Shown: piece after piece, positions 11,667 to 29,461 of the stretch
Layout: each line of letters opens with the position of its first letter
How positions within the stretch are numbered: the stretch's first letter is position 1
From: Tausonia pullulans
Taxonomy: Eukaryota > Basidiomycota > Tremellomycetes > Cystofilobasidiales > Mrakiaceae
Direction: 5' to 3'
DNA length: 64,000 nucleotides
NCBI GenBank assembly: GCA_951802195.1
Contig: OX637620.1
Location: 620,001 to 684,000 of the forward strand
Notes under the pieces: model-generated
Told to the model about the DNA's origin: nothing
Database searches by the model: none
The model's input: the letters and a program-made list of their open reading frames with translations, nothing else
Translations under genes and position numbers: made by a program

Positions 11667-13419
11667 ATGCCCGGAATTCAGATCGCTATTTGGTGGGTAT
11701 CCTCCCAGCGTCTTCTGCCACGCGTCCCGCCCTCGCTGACATTCCCGTGCCACACTTCCAGGTCCGCTGTCCTCGAGCCCGTTCGTCGACGATCTTTCCT
11801 CCTTGGTCTCGGTCCAACCGTAGGGTACATCGTCTGAACCGCCCACGTGCCTCCTCCCTGTTCTTCTTCCACAGGGAAAGGAGCTTCGCATCGCCGTTCC
11901 CCGGGACTTCACTCTCACCAACGCCGCTCTCGGCGAGAACCTCGCCGACAAGAACGGCCGGTCTGTCATCAAGCTCACCCACGAGGTCATTCCCGACGAG
12001 CGCTTCGGCAACCCCACCCCCGAGGAGGAGGAGGAGGACGACGAGGAGGAGGTTGAGATGCGCGAGATTGTCGTCGCCTCCCTCACCGCTGGCAAGGTTC
12101 GTTCGCGTCGGGTCTCGTTCAACACGTGCAGGATGAGGAGCAAGGGTGGCTGGCTGACTTGACCGACCCGCCCCCGCCTCTCTCTCTACATCCTTCTTTC
12201 CTTCATCACGCGATGCTCTGCCATCCTTCTACAGACTGAGCAGACCCTTCTTAACCTCACCTTTGTCGAGGACGAGGAGATCGTCTTCACTGTCACTGGC
12301 CAGAAGTGAGTCTCCCCGAACTTCCATTCTGGAACCGTGCGCGAGGGTTTTAGAGAGAGATGATGGCTGAACTCGGGGCATCTGTCTAACTCTCCTACAG
12401 CATTGTTCACCTTTCGGGCAACTACATTGACCAGCACCCGGACGACAACGAGGCCCCCGACAGCGACTGTGAGATTTTGCCTTCACCTCTTCTCATCTCT
12501 TGCGAGCCAGGCTCTGAAAGCCGCTCGCCTTTTATGTTGCCCGCAAGCCGACGCTGACAACGAGTTCCGCGCGGCTGGTATCCTAGTCGACTCTGCCGAG
12601 GAGGACTGGTCCGACGATGAGGACGACATGATGGACAGCGAGATGGACGACGAGGACGACGAGCCTGTCAACGCGTCAGTCTCCTGCCCTTTCCCTCTCG
12701 AGCCTGCCCGCCGCCCGATCTTTCTACTGACGCGCCTTGCACTCCTATTCACAGCAAGATCTCCGAGATCCCTGCCAAGAAGCGCACCGCCGCCGCCGCC
12801 GCCCTTGACGCCCCCGCTGTCGAGGCCGCCGAGGCTGCCGCCGACGCGCTCTCCAAGTCGCAGAAGAAGAAGCTCAACAAGAAGCTCAAGGGCGAGAACG
12901 GAGAGGCTGCCGCTGCCCCCGCCGCCGCTGCTGCCGCTGCTGCCCCGGCTCCGGCCGCTGCTGCCTCTCCCGCCCCCAAGAAGGAGGAGAAGAAGTCCAA
13001 CAAGAAGACGTTCCCTAACGGTCTTATTGTTGAGGACTCCAAGCTCGGTACGGGAGCTGTCGCCAAGTCCGGCAAGAAGGTCGGCATGCGCTACATCGGC
13101 AAGCTTGGCAACGGCAAGGTCTTCGACTCCAACACCAACGGCAAGCCCTTCGTCTTCAACCTCGGCAAGGGCGAGGTCATCAAGGGCTGGGACCAGGGTG
13201 TCGCCGGCATGGCCATTGGAGGAGAGCGCAAGCTGACGATTCCGTGAGTTCTCGCTCACTCACTCTCGTTGCAGCGAACGGCGCCGCAGATCGGCTGACT
13301 GTCTCCTGTTCTCCCGCGTATCCTTTAGCGCTCCCCTCGCCTACGGATCCAAGGCGCTCCCCGGAATCCCCAAGAACTCGACCCTCCACTTCGAGGTCAA
13401 GCTCGTCTCGGTCAACTAG
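11667..13419 (+). CDS. FPR4: Nucleolar FKBP-type prolyl isomerase (Fpr3/Fpr4 type)
   Basis: This is a peptidyl-prolyl cis-trans isomerase and histone chaperone of the nucleolar FKBP class. Eight exons (11667-11692, 11762-11780, 11875-12096, 12235-12305, 12401-12468, 12548-12674, 12755-13243, 13329-13419) give 370 residues with consistent phases. The N-terminal 100 residues are nucleoplasmin-like ([20 protein letters not shown] and later [19 protein letters not shown]) with an acidic run of Glu/Asp near residue 60. A second acidic block ([10 protein letters not shown]), then Ala-rich and Lys-rich segments ([12 protein letters not shown]) follow. The C-terminal 110 residues are the FKBP fold: [15 protein letters not shown] holds the Tyr, Phe and Asp of the active pocket, [10 protein letters not shown] the Trp at its floor, and [14 protein letters not shown] the closing loop. 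This order matches yeast Fpr3/Fpr4 well. Confidence 0.93.
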
Positions 13420-13589
13420 AATGGGTTACCCTGCCCCCGCGCCCCTCTCTTCTGCTTCTACTCCCCCTCCCCCTCCTCCCCCTTCCTGTTTCCTCCATTA
13501 TCCGTTCTCGTCGCGGACTGTTGCACAACTATGACCTTTGATGAAACAGTGACAGATCTCATATGAAAAGCAAAAGCAAACCTTCCTGC

Positions 13590-16500
13590 TCAGTCGAGCA
13601 TCAACCCGCCACCGTACTTCTCCTCCCACACCGTCTCCGCCCTCTCGCGCAGTCTGTCAAACGCACCCCACCATTTTGCACCAACGACACCTCTTCCTTC
13701 CTCAGCCCGCCGTGCCGCCACCCCTGTCTCCTCCGCCTCAGGCCACCTCTGCCGACACCGATACCTCCACCACTTCAGCACCCCGAACGCTTTCCTCACA
13801 CTCTCCCCTCCTCCTCCCCCCTTCCTCGCCCCCAGGCAATCAGTCAGAAAATCTCCCATCAACCGCAGACCCGTCTCACTCGGCCCCCGCTGCTTGCGGT
13901 CCGCCTCGAGGGCGAACCACCGGTCGATCTGCTCGCGGAGAGACTCGATCGTTTGGTCCTCCGTCGCTTCGGCTTTGTCCTTTCCTTTGCCGAGGACAGG
14001 CGGCGGTGGGTAGACGAACGCCTTGAGAGGTGCAGCCGGCTTGCTCGCCAAGGGCGGCGGCGGCGGCGGCGGGGAGGCTCCGTCCTTGCGAGGCGAGAAC
14101 AACGGCGCCCACGTCGCCTCTGTCCCGGCACCACAGCCGTGCATCTCCCTCCAACCCTTCTCGAGCGACTCCCTCTCGCCCAGCAGGAACTCCTCCAATC
14201 CAACGGCGTCAAAGACCTCCCGCGGTGTGCCCAAGTGGAGGAGAACTTGCTCAACTTGCCGCTTGGTCCATCGCGTCGGCAGCGGGACAAAGACCGGGGC
14301 GCGTTCGGGCGTCGTTCGTCGGCTGGGGCCGATGACGACACCCTTGGCCTTGCCGATGGCCGCTGGGGAAAGCCTATTTGGTGCTGGAGCGAAGAGAGGT
14401 CGTTGACGAGGAGGCGTCACATGAACTTTGTTCTTGGGTCGGAGGGCGGTGGCGATCTCGCGGGTCCGCTTGCTGGACTCAGCGGCGGCAGCGTTCGCGG
14501 GGTGGGAGGGCCCTGCATGAGGGGAGAGGGGTGCTCGAATATCGACGACGATGGCGGTGGGAGCGGCGGCTGGAGATGGAGGTGGGGGCGGAGACCGAGT
14601 GAGGAGCAACGCGGCAGCTTCGTTGGCGCTTGCGGTAAGGGGAGATGTGGGAGGTGCACCGGCGCCAGATGGTTTGGCGACGTAGTCCTCTGGGTAGAGC
14701 TCGCGCAGGACAGAGGAGGGTAGCTCGGCGAGGACGCTCGGGTCAACTTGGGAGCGGGAAGGGTGGAGGGTGAGGGGCGTCGAGGGGATCTTCTGCATGG
14801 CCGCTGCGAGGTCTGGTGGAAGCTGCTCCCATTGAGAGGCGACTGGCTGGCGAGGTGGAGGGGGACCGCGAGGGAAAGGAAGAGGAGGAGGGGAAGGTGG
14901 GTTCGATTTGACGGTGTCGCGTGTTGACCCAGCACTGATCGAGGCTGGGGTGATGGTGGTCGACAAGCGGGAAAAGTCAAGCGCCTTCTGGCCTGCCTCG
15001 CGGTACTTGACAGTCTTGCTGCCAGGGGGGTCCTCGAGTTTGGTGATCATCTGTCTTTCTGAAGTGTGAGCTCACCTGGGAATAAAGACAGCAGAAAGCA
15101 TCACGCACGATAGTGAGGCCTCGAAGCTCATGGGCAGGGGCGGCAAACCCGCGAAGGAGCGCCACAGCTGCAGCGTGGATAATTGAGGAGTCGTCGGTAG
15201 CCGAGCCACCACGACCGCCAATGGGGCGCGACTTGTGGTAAGTGTCGCAGCGGCCGTGTCCCATCATCTAGGGGGAAGGAGAGATCAGGCTCGAGGTGCT
15301 GACGCACGAGTCTCGGGCGCAACTGACCTTGGGTGCTTCTATTGGAGCGTCCTTGGCCCGGACCATGATCTTCAGCGTCAGAGACCGGCCGATCTTCTCT
15401 GCCTTCTTGAGACGGTTGGTGACCTCCTTGCTCATAGCGAGAAGAAAGTTTTCGGCGTCCTGCTGGGCAGTGACCGCTGGTACGTCGTCAGTTTTTGCTG
15501 GTCTGTCTTGAAAACGAATACCATACTAAAGGATAGGAAAAGCAAGCGTCAGACCAAACATGTTTCTGGATGCGCTTCCGACAGCTTAACTCACGTTGAC
15601 GTCGACGGTGACGGACTTGCGCTCCTGCTCAGACTCTACCTGCTTGGTGTCGATCCCACGACAGGAGTTAAAGACCATCCGGCCGGTCTTCTCGCCGAGG
15701 ACGGCTTGGAGCTCGCTGCAGCGAAGACGGAGGAGATCTGCGACGATGCTGCTCCCAAAGGCGTCAACGATCTGAGGTTGGGAGAGCAGTTGTCAGGATG
15801 AGCTAATCATGAGGATGCAAAAGGGAAAGGGAGACGCACCTTCTGTCTCGTGGCATAAGCGACCCCAGGCAAACTCTTGACGTCGAGCTCGGCAACAAAG
15901 GCTTCCGTGTCCTCCTTCATGAGATGGAACGAGCCAGCCGGCTTGGCCTTGCGTGTCGCCAGCTTTGCACAGAGGACATTGTGCGAGATGCCAATCGAGA
16001 CTAAGCAACGGATGTCAGACACAGTCGACGATATCATATGGACTAGTCACTCACTCTCGCATCCAGTCGCCGCTCGAACATCGTCTCGAATGGTCTCGGC
16101 GACTACTTTGGCCCAGTCGGTCTCAGCCCCCTCCTTCTCCGCTGCGGTCGACTGGAGTCGCATTACCCTACTCGAGACGTCGAGTAGGGCCTCATCGATG
16201 GAGACGGCCTGAATCTTGTCGGAATAAGCGACGAGAATAGTGTAAAATTTGAGGCTGGACAACGACGTTAGCACCACAGTAAAGTCACCCAAATGAGTGC
16301 TCGGACAGCTTACCTCATCTCTCGATACTTTTCAAACTCATACGGGATGCTCTGAACCGCAGGGCAAAGTTGAAGCGCACGTCCGAGACTGATAATGCGA
16401 GGTCAGACGAGAGCTTTATGTGAATGGGCCAATGGTCGAGCGACAGACGAACTTCATGCCGGCCTTGATGCCATAGGTTCTAGCCTCGTAAGACGGACTG

Positions 16501-18346
16501 ATGAGAGGCGTGTTAGATGACACTACAACTCGAGGATTTTCAGAGGCATCCGCCACGAACCTCGCAATCTCACTCGTGCTATTTAGCGTGCTGGCCCCCG
16601 TTGCAGCCGAGTGGCAGACGACAACCGGTCTCCCCTTAAGCTCCGGCCGAGAGCTCAAGCCGACACTGCAAAAGAACGCGTCAAAGTCGCAGTGGAGGAT
16701 GACGTGGCCCCGACCTCCACGAGGCTTGAAGCTCGGCGAGTTTGTTTTGGGTAGGTCGCACCCGAGAAGGCTGAGCGAGCCGGGGGCGAGGGTGGCGGCC
16801 ATCGACGGGCTAGTGCTGATGTCTTGTTGAGCGCGGGCAACGAGAACCTTGAGTTCGGCTTTCCAAGTCGAGAGCAAATGCAACCTAGAATGTTAGGATG
16901 AAAGATAATCAATTTCTCGCGCTAGCATTGACATAGAAAGCGAGAGAGCAGCTCTATTGACCGTGATCGCTGATGATAGTTGGTGAGGAAGGCTTCTCCC
17001 GCCGCCGAGGTGTTTTGAGCTCGCCAGTTTTCGTCCTGCATGAGTCGCTGCGCTTGACGGTTCGACTCGCCGTAGCCGTATGTGTCGTAGTGACTCTCCA
17101 TAGGCGGATCGACGTCCATTACAGTCGACGCCGTTGTATCGCCCTTCGAGTGAGATGCAACAGACGTAGATGTTGTGGGGACGACGAAGAGCGACGGTGG
17201 CACAATACGCTGTCGCTTGACAGGACGGCTAGAGTCGGAGCCAGAGTCGGAGAGGTCGGTTTTGACATCCTCCGGAAGGACGCGCCCCTTACCCTTAGCC
17301 GAGGGTATTGCGAAGGATAAAATGCTCTTCTGTGGGATTGCTTGGCTCGAGCCTTCGGCAGCGAGCTGAAGAGGCCGCCACTTGAATCGCTCCCAGGGCA
17401 GAAGTTTCTGGGCGGCGATAGAGTCGACGATCCAGGCTGGCGTCACGATCTTGTAATGGGCAAATTCGCGCATCTGAGGGGTCGCTCAAAGATGTTGCAG
17501 TCAGGCCAGCAGTACGTTGACACCATTAGGCTTAGCACGCAGTATGCACTTTGGCAGGCGTCAGGTTGCTGGCGACGATGTGCGAGACGAGTGTCTTCTT
17601 GTCCAGGTAGGCGTGATACTCGCCACCAGACTCGAGGAACATCTGGCGGAGTTCCTGAAGTGGTGGCTCGACGTAACCGTTGATCTGAAGAAAGGGAAGG
17701 TACGTATGAGCTTGCTTGTCACCGTTTCTCCGCAACGCGAAAAAGATGCAGGACCTACGTAGATGGAGATGTTCTTAAAGATGTGAGGCCTCGAGATACC
17801 CGACGCCACCGCAGCCTCTCTGTTCTGGAGTTGTCTGTAGGATGTCAAGCGCCACGCCATATAGCGATAAGTCAGAACCACATCCCGGCCACCGGCGACG
17901 CCCGACTCGCGCGCGCGTGCGGTAATGCTTCGAAGAAGGAGGACTGACAGTTTCATCCGCTTGTGTCTTTGATATTCGTCGCCTCCGCCAAACTTTGAGG
18001 CCTTGTTGGCCTCCTCCTGGTAGAGCCGCTCCCGCTCGGCCTCGGTGGGTACGCTCCGAAGGAACTTGCGCTGCGAGTCCATTGGGAGGAGCTGGATCAC
18101 TTCGGGCTTTCCCCTAGACGTCGATGATGAGGTGGCCATGCTCGGCTCAGCTGCTGTCAAAGCGGCTGGCGGCTGCGGCTGCTCCTGCTTTGAGTCCGGC
18201 ATAAACCCCTGGAGCATGCGGACGTCGTCGTCATCATCTGGCGTGTCGGGCCCGACGGGCGAGGACGACCCGGGTAGCGGCAAGTCGGCGAGATGGCGCT
18301 CAAAGGATGAGGAGGGAGAAGAGAACGCCTGAGACGACGGCGGCAT
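13590..18346 (-). CDS. REV1: DNA repair protein REV1 (deoxycytidyl transferase)
   Basis: REV1 is a Y-family polymerase that inserts dCMP opposite damaged bases and scaffolds translesion synthesis in the nucleus. From the start at 18346 come a disordered region, a BRCT domain split by introns (GYVEPPLQELRQMFLESGGE, then HYKIVTPAWIVDSI), a linker with a basic PVKRQR stretch, and the polymerase core. The core shows HCDFDAFFCSVGL (metal-binding Asp, near 16690) and SIDEALLD (near 16200), the two catalytic motifs. Then come the helix-hairpin-helix/finger region and the little-finger domain. A ubiquitin-binding motif, DPSVLAELPSSVLREL (14698-14751), lies in the long last exon. The final 100 residues (WFALEADRK and LKWWRYRCR) fit the Rev1 C-terminal domain that binds Rev7 and other polymerases. 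About ten introns interrupt the core. Identity is very secure; exact exon edges in 15051-17560 are not all proven. Confidence 0.94.
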
Positions 18347-18528
18347 GAGTAGTGTCGTCCTTCTCGCTCGGTTGCAAGCGAGTGGGATGGTGGTTGTTGG
18401 TACATTAGCGATGCGAGGCTCAACAGCTCGACGCGTCTGTGCATGGCCCACCTTCGCGAGGAACGGTGGGAGGGGTGGGAGACACAGAGAGGCAAGGGGA
18501 CGACCAGCCCTTCCTCCCCTCTTTCATC
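18347..18528. promoter_or_regulatory. Divergent promoter of REV1 and the PLP protein, with ACGCGT box
   Basis: Only 182 bp separate the two starts, so the promoters are shared. ACGCGT at 18431-18436, 85 bp from the REV1 start, is the MluI cell-cycle box that MBF factors bind ahead of replication and repair genes in other fungi. One six-base match is suggestive only. Confidence 0.4.
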
Positions 18529-19820
<1,292 letters not shown>

Positions 19821-20509
19821 ACAATGAAATGAGCTTAATGAACGAGCGAGTAGAGCGGAGCACAAGCTGGTCACTGCGCCTGTGATGCATGAGAGGTGGC
19901 GCCTAGAGAAACCGCTCGCGTCGAGTGACTGCACTACTTTGCTTGCTCTTCTCTCTTGTTTAATTATCTGTCGTTCTGTTCTGACAGCCATTCTTCTTCG
20001 CCAAGCGTGTCGAGCTTGGGTGCAGCACGCGGTCCGTCGCCGCCGCGCCAAGCTAAGACTTGGAGGCTTCGAGATTTCTCCTTCGAGCGAGCGCCGCCTC
20101 ACTCGCCGTCGATGGACCACGAAACCCGCGGATACCAGATGAGATAGATGTCGCCACAAAGTGAGATGCTTGTGCTTGGCGAGGATCAGGTGTATCGAGA
20201 TGGAGCGACTCCACGGCCATGACCAGGCGAAAAGGGGGTTGCTTGCACTCCTGAGCGTCACATTTCCGACGTCTTCACATTCCCCTTAATACTTTATTTT
20301 CCGAGCGAGGAACGTGGTAATGACTGTCAAGAGCTTGTGACAATTCACCGAAGAGCCTGTGCTACTTTGGAATTAAGCCTCATCTTTCAACGCCTCAAGC
20401 TCAGAACCGGCATCGCCTCTTTGTATTCTAATAGCGTTCTGATATAGATAGACCGCCTGGCCGACTCTCTTGCCGGTTCAACTTGTCCCTGAACTCAGAT
20501 TCGCCGAAG
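19821..20509. other. Intergenic, PLP gene to unknown gene
   Basis: This 689-bp stretch is somewhat richer in A and T (notably 20270-20450) than nearby genes. I see no gene, repeat or RNA signature in it. Confidence 0.4.
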
Positions 20510-21476
20510 ATGCCCAACGCAGCATCCACGCGCGGCACCACGCGATCTCCTCGCCCGGTGTCGATAGGGCGCGCCATCGTCCTAGGAAGCGAGCGAGCAG
20601 AGATATCTATCACCCTAATCCCCACCGGCCACCCTCTTTTGACGCTAGCTGTATCTCTCTCTCCTTACGCGTCTTCCCACAAATCCTCAGCTCCTCATTC
20701 TGTCAATGTTTTTCAAAGAAGACCGCTTCGGCTGCTGCTTCTCCCCCTTCCATTACCGCTGCCGCCCAGATGCAGCCGACAGTGAATGGGACTGGAAACA
20801 TAGATCAGGCTCATCAGATCGTCAACCAGCCTCCCGTAATCGCTCCGGACCATATAACGAGGTTTACTTGGTCTACTGTATCGACGCGTGCGTGGCTGGG
20901 GCTTGCTCTCTGAGGCTGGTCGTACTGAAAGGAATGAATGAGTTGTCGCTCGCCAGACTTAGACCTGTCCAAACAACAGGTCGTCACCGATAGTGTCTCG
21001 GATGTGACTGAAGGTGTGTTCATTACTCGCGAAAAAGGAGAGATTTCAAGACTGACGACCCCTGCAGCTCTCGGCCAACACTTCGTCTGGGGTCGGCAGA
21101 CGGTCCGGTATCAGGTGACATACACCCGCCTCGTCCTCGAAGGCTACATTAAGGCCAAGCTCAATAAGGGCCTGAATCTCTCCCAGATCGAGGGCAAGCT
21201 CTACAAGCTCGAGACGACGCTCAAGAACAAGTCGGCGACGGAGACGGTGCGGTGTTGTGGGGTCGCTCTCTCTAGATCCCGTCCGCTAGCTGACAACTTG
21301 CTCGAGCTGTTGACTTGCATCAGTATCCTCCCTGTTTGCCGGACATGTGAGTTTGCTCTCATGGGTTTCTCTCTTCGATCGAGCTGCGACTGGCTGACAT
21401 TTAACTTGCACTCGATGATAGGATCGGCAGGGTTCGCTTTGATAACGGGCTGGCGCCGTCGCTCGTCTACGTCTAG
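20510..21476 (+). CDS. Hypothetical small protein
   Basis: I do not recognise this gene. A model starting at ATG 20510 uses an intron from about 20558 to 20721, then exons ending at GTGCGT and GTGTGT donors, and stops at 21476, giving roughly 170 residues. The N-terminus is Ala/Ser/Thr-rich (MPNAASTRGTTRSPRP, then KKTASAAASPPS). The C-terminal two thirds look folded and helical: APDHITRFTWSTVST, LSKQQVVTDSVSDVTEALGQ, HFVWGRQTVRYQVTYTRLVL and LNLSQIEGKLYKLETTLKNK. The amphipathic spacing suggests a coiled-coil or helical-bundle subunit of a complex, but that is inference. The middle exon (about 21068-21246) is the best supported part; the first and last exons are guesses. Confidence 0.45.
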
Positions 21477-23431
21477 TGAGCCCGTGGATGGGTAGGATCA
21501 CTGTAGTTATATTATACAATAATGGATTTAGGACTAGGAGATGAAGTGGCTGAGCGCTATGGACCATCGTTGCCCGCCATGTCAGCTCATCTGTTTGCGT
21601 ACTTCCCATGTTGCCCCCGGTGCGCAGCATGCCTGTTATCTTGCGTCGGACAAGCAATCGAAATGACCACTTCCGTTTTCGGATGGAGGCTCTCATCCCG
21701 GCGCGCTCTCCTGAACCAAGATCACATCTTCTTCATGCGACTCTGATGGACAACCTTCTTGACATGAACTTTCATCTTCATTGGCCCTATCTACATTTCC
21801 AGGCCTTGCTCGTTGGGCTGCGTTCTATCCAGCGAGATTCCCCTCAGCTCAGATCAATTCAGTAGTGCGCAAGACCTCGCTCTCATGTCCAACGTACGCT
21901 CGACTTCGGCTCGCGATCAATGATAACGGCGATCTTCTCTCATCGTAAAACCTCCGCCAAAGATCACGACGGGCGGGACAGCGTATCTCGCACGAAGACC
22001 CTCGCTCAGCTAGGCCCTCTCTGTTCAAATTATCGGACGGAGGGGGCGAGCAGGGCGGTTTGTTCAGTGCGTCTTGATATTGATCTGCGCGGAAAGCAAG
22101 TTGTACTCGAAGGGTAACCTTCCGCCAATGCCCTCGCTGACCGATGAACTCCCTTCTGCGTTATATCTTTCTCCACGAGACTCAACTTCGTCACACAAAA
22201 TTTCGTTTCTGGTTTCGTCTCGGACTTCGTTTCGCGTGCAGAAAGCGTCGACTTAACGAGACCAGTAGAGCGCGTGTCCCTGACAGGCTGCCAACAGCGA
22301 GCAACGTTCCGTCGAGAGGTCACAAGGGAGTCCCCGGTTCAAAGCAGCTGGCAGCAAACTGGACGTCGCGATGTCATGCTCGTTTGAGTCCGTGTCGACG
22401 ATGGACTCCCGCCGCCGGTCGTTTACACATGCCACGGAGGGCTGGGTTGATGCTGTATTCTCGTATGATCTCGATCGTTGTGGTATGCACGAGGCAGTTT
22501 GCCGAGACAGGTAACTCATTGGGCGAGCAGCGTGCCGAACTCGTCGGAGTTGAACGGCGAGGGTTAACGCGTGCTGCCTTTGCGAGTGACCTTGACAAGG
22601 AAACATTCATCGTGGGTAATAGAAATAATTAAAAATACTATGAAAGGCATGTATGCTGTAGCAGCGAAGGAACGGAATGCGGACGTCGTCGAGAGCAAAG
22701 CTCGTGCCGACCCATTCGACCTCGCTGCCCGCCCGAGCGCCCGAGTTTCGACCCCCTCCAGAAAGGAGGGGAAGAACGAGTTTCGAACGTGAAAACACAA
22801 AGTGTTCGAGAGAGCTAGCACCAGCCGAGCCCCCTCGTCCCGAAGGACCAAAGAGCTTGCCGCCACGAGGGCCCGCTAGGGTCAAGACGACCGGAAGCAG
22901 GCCAGAACTGGACGGAAGAAGGGCAAGGCCAGGGTGTCTGCCCCAGGTATGACTCAATGCTGCCCACATGGGTGATCCGTCGGCATCCGTCGTGCGCGAG
23001 TGCGCCGAGGAGAGGCTTGAATGACGAGCGGGAGGATCTTAAGAACTGGGGGTATGGAGCTGGGAGGGGGGAAGAGGAGAGCGAGACGAGGAGCGAGCCT
23101 GGTGGAGAAAGCTTCCCCAGGGACCAGGCCGCCTTGAGCGTCTCTCGACGAGGCGAGGATGCGGTTTGATGGAGGTCACCCTCGAAAAAAGCACGAGAGA
23201 CGAAGGTAGAGAAACAGGAAGGGTCTGAGCGTCTCCTGAGGCGAGGGCAGGCGCCGGGTCAAGCGACGACCTCCAGCAGGCCGCTGCTCGCTCTGGCCAA
23301 CCACCACCATCACCGCGTTCTCTTGCCTTCCTCTCCCTCGGCCTGTTTCCCTGCACTGGCCGTCGGCATTGCCCCCTCCATCCCACTAGACCACCCCAGA
23401 AGCCCGATCTAGACTACCCACCACTCGCGTC
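21477..23431. other. Gene-poor 2-kb region
   Basis: Nearly 2 kb lack a convincing protein. The left half (21480-22260) has ordinary base composition, and frames on both strands are short and unrelated to families. From 22680 to 23400 the DNA is GC-rich. The longest frame (22607-22969, minus) codes for 120 residues without recognisable features. A perfect hairpin and short direct repeats lie at 22743-22787 (separate entry). The far right end must hold the UBP15 promoter. Confidence 0.4.
22743..22871. repeat. Direct repeat, perfect hairpin and second inverted repeat
   Basis: CGAGTTTCGA occurs at 22743-22752 and again at 22778-22787. Between the copies, CCCCTCC (22753-22759) and GGAGGGG (22765-22771) form a perfect 7-bp stem with the loop AGAAA. 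About 60 bases further on, CCCTCGT (22832-22838) pairs with ACGAGGG (22865-22871). Such pairing may be a structured RNA or chance in GC-rich DNA. Confidence 0.5.
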
Positions 23432-28510
<5,079 letters not shown>

Positions 28511-29461
28511 CGGGGTCGGCCGTCTCGTCTTCGTTCGTTGTTCGCCCTTCCTCCCTCCCCCCCTCTCTGTTACCTGTCTTTCCGCCTCCTCTCCTCTCCC
28601 CCCTCCCTCCCTCCGTCGTCTCTTTCTTTACACCTCTACTTCCCCCTTTCTACCAACCTGCTGTCCTGAATACTTGATGATCTCTCCTTTCTCTGAAGTG
28701 ACGAACCTAACCGAAGAGAAAATGAGGGCTCAAAGCCCTGGATGACTCCCGAAAGGAGATCCGCGCGAGCTTAGACCATCCGGTCGGAGTGAGGGAGGCA
28801 GAAGTAGGCTCGCCCCCAGCCAAGACAAGTGGGAGAGGTCCGTGAGGCGGAAGGCCATAAGACGGACATGGACCCGCTCAGGCTCCCGCGCATGGACGAC
28901 TCCTAGAGCGGCTGTCTCCGCCTTGTCCTTCCTGCATGGGACTGTCTCCCGCGTGGCATGGGGTGATGACGGTCCATGATACCAGCCGTGAGCTGACTTG
29001 TTTGTCTGTCGTCAAGGAGATCGCTAGCGCGCGCGAGCGCGATCATTACAGCGCGCAGCGCTTCTTTGGATTCCTTGGACGGGTGTGATCATACAGGCAC
29101 GCGCGCGCGACAGGTCCGCGTCTTCTAGCAGCGGACTGACTTTGTGGGCGAAGATGAGGCGTTCGCGCTTCCGGATGCGTCGGTGGGGTTTTGCGGAGAG
29201 GCATGGCGGGGGAGGACGGAGGGCTCGCCACCCAGCACGGCGCGCTCGTTCGCGGAGGCGGTCTCAGAGCCGCGGCGGGGACGGAGGGCTGGGCTGGCTG
29301 GCCACTGCTCAACCTCGACGACGCCCTCGTCTTTCCCTCCTCCATCACTTACCATCGAGAGAAGAGAGAGAGAGCGTTCGCCTCTTCGTTCTCGCCCCCT
29401 TGTCCGCCTCCCTCCCCCCTCTATCTCAACACTCGCAACACCCTTCCTTTCCCCCACGCGC
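28511..29461. other. Intergenic, promoter region of the Boi-like gene
   Basis: This 950-bp gap includes the pyrimidine-rich UBP15 3' flank (28510-28660) and the Boi-like promoter. Two alternating CG tracts, near 29025-29041 and 29099-29110, could adopt Z-DNA. Frames around 29046-29460 on both strands are shadows of GC-rich leader DNA. Confidence 0.4.

Noticed and set aside
13563-14723. 386-codon + strand frame with Arg/Pro-rich sequence
   Set aside because: It is antisense to the REV1 last exon, whose UBM and C-terminal domain are clear. The frame is open only because of GC-rich codon bias.
22607-22969. 120-codon minus-strand frame in the gene-poor region
   Set aside because: It has no family feature, no clear promoter or intron, and overlaps the hairpins. 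Kept only as part of the gene-poor entry.
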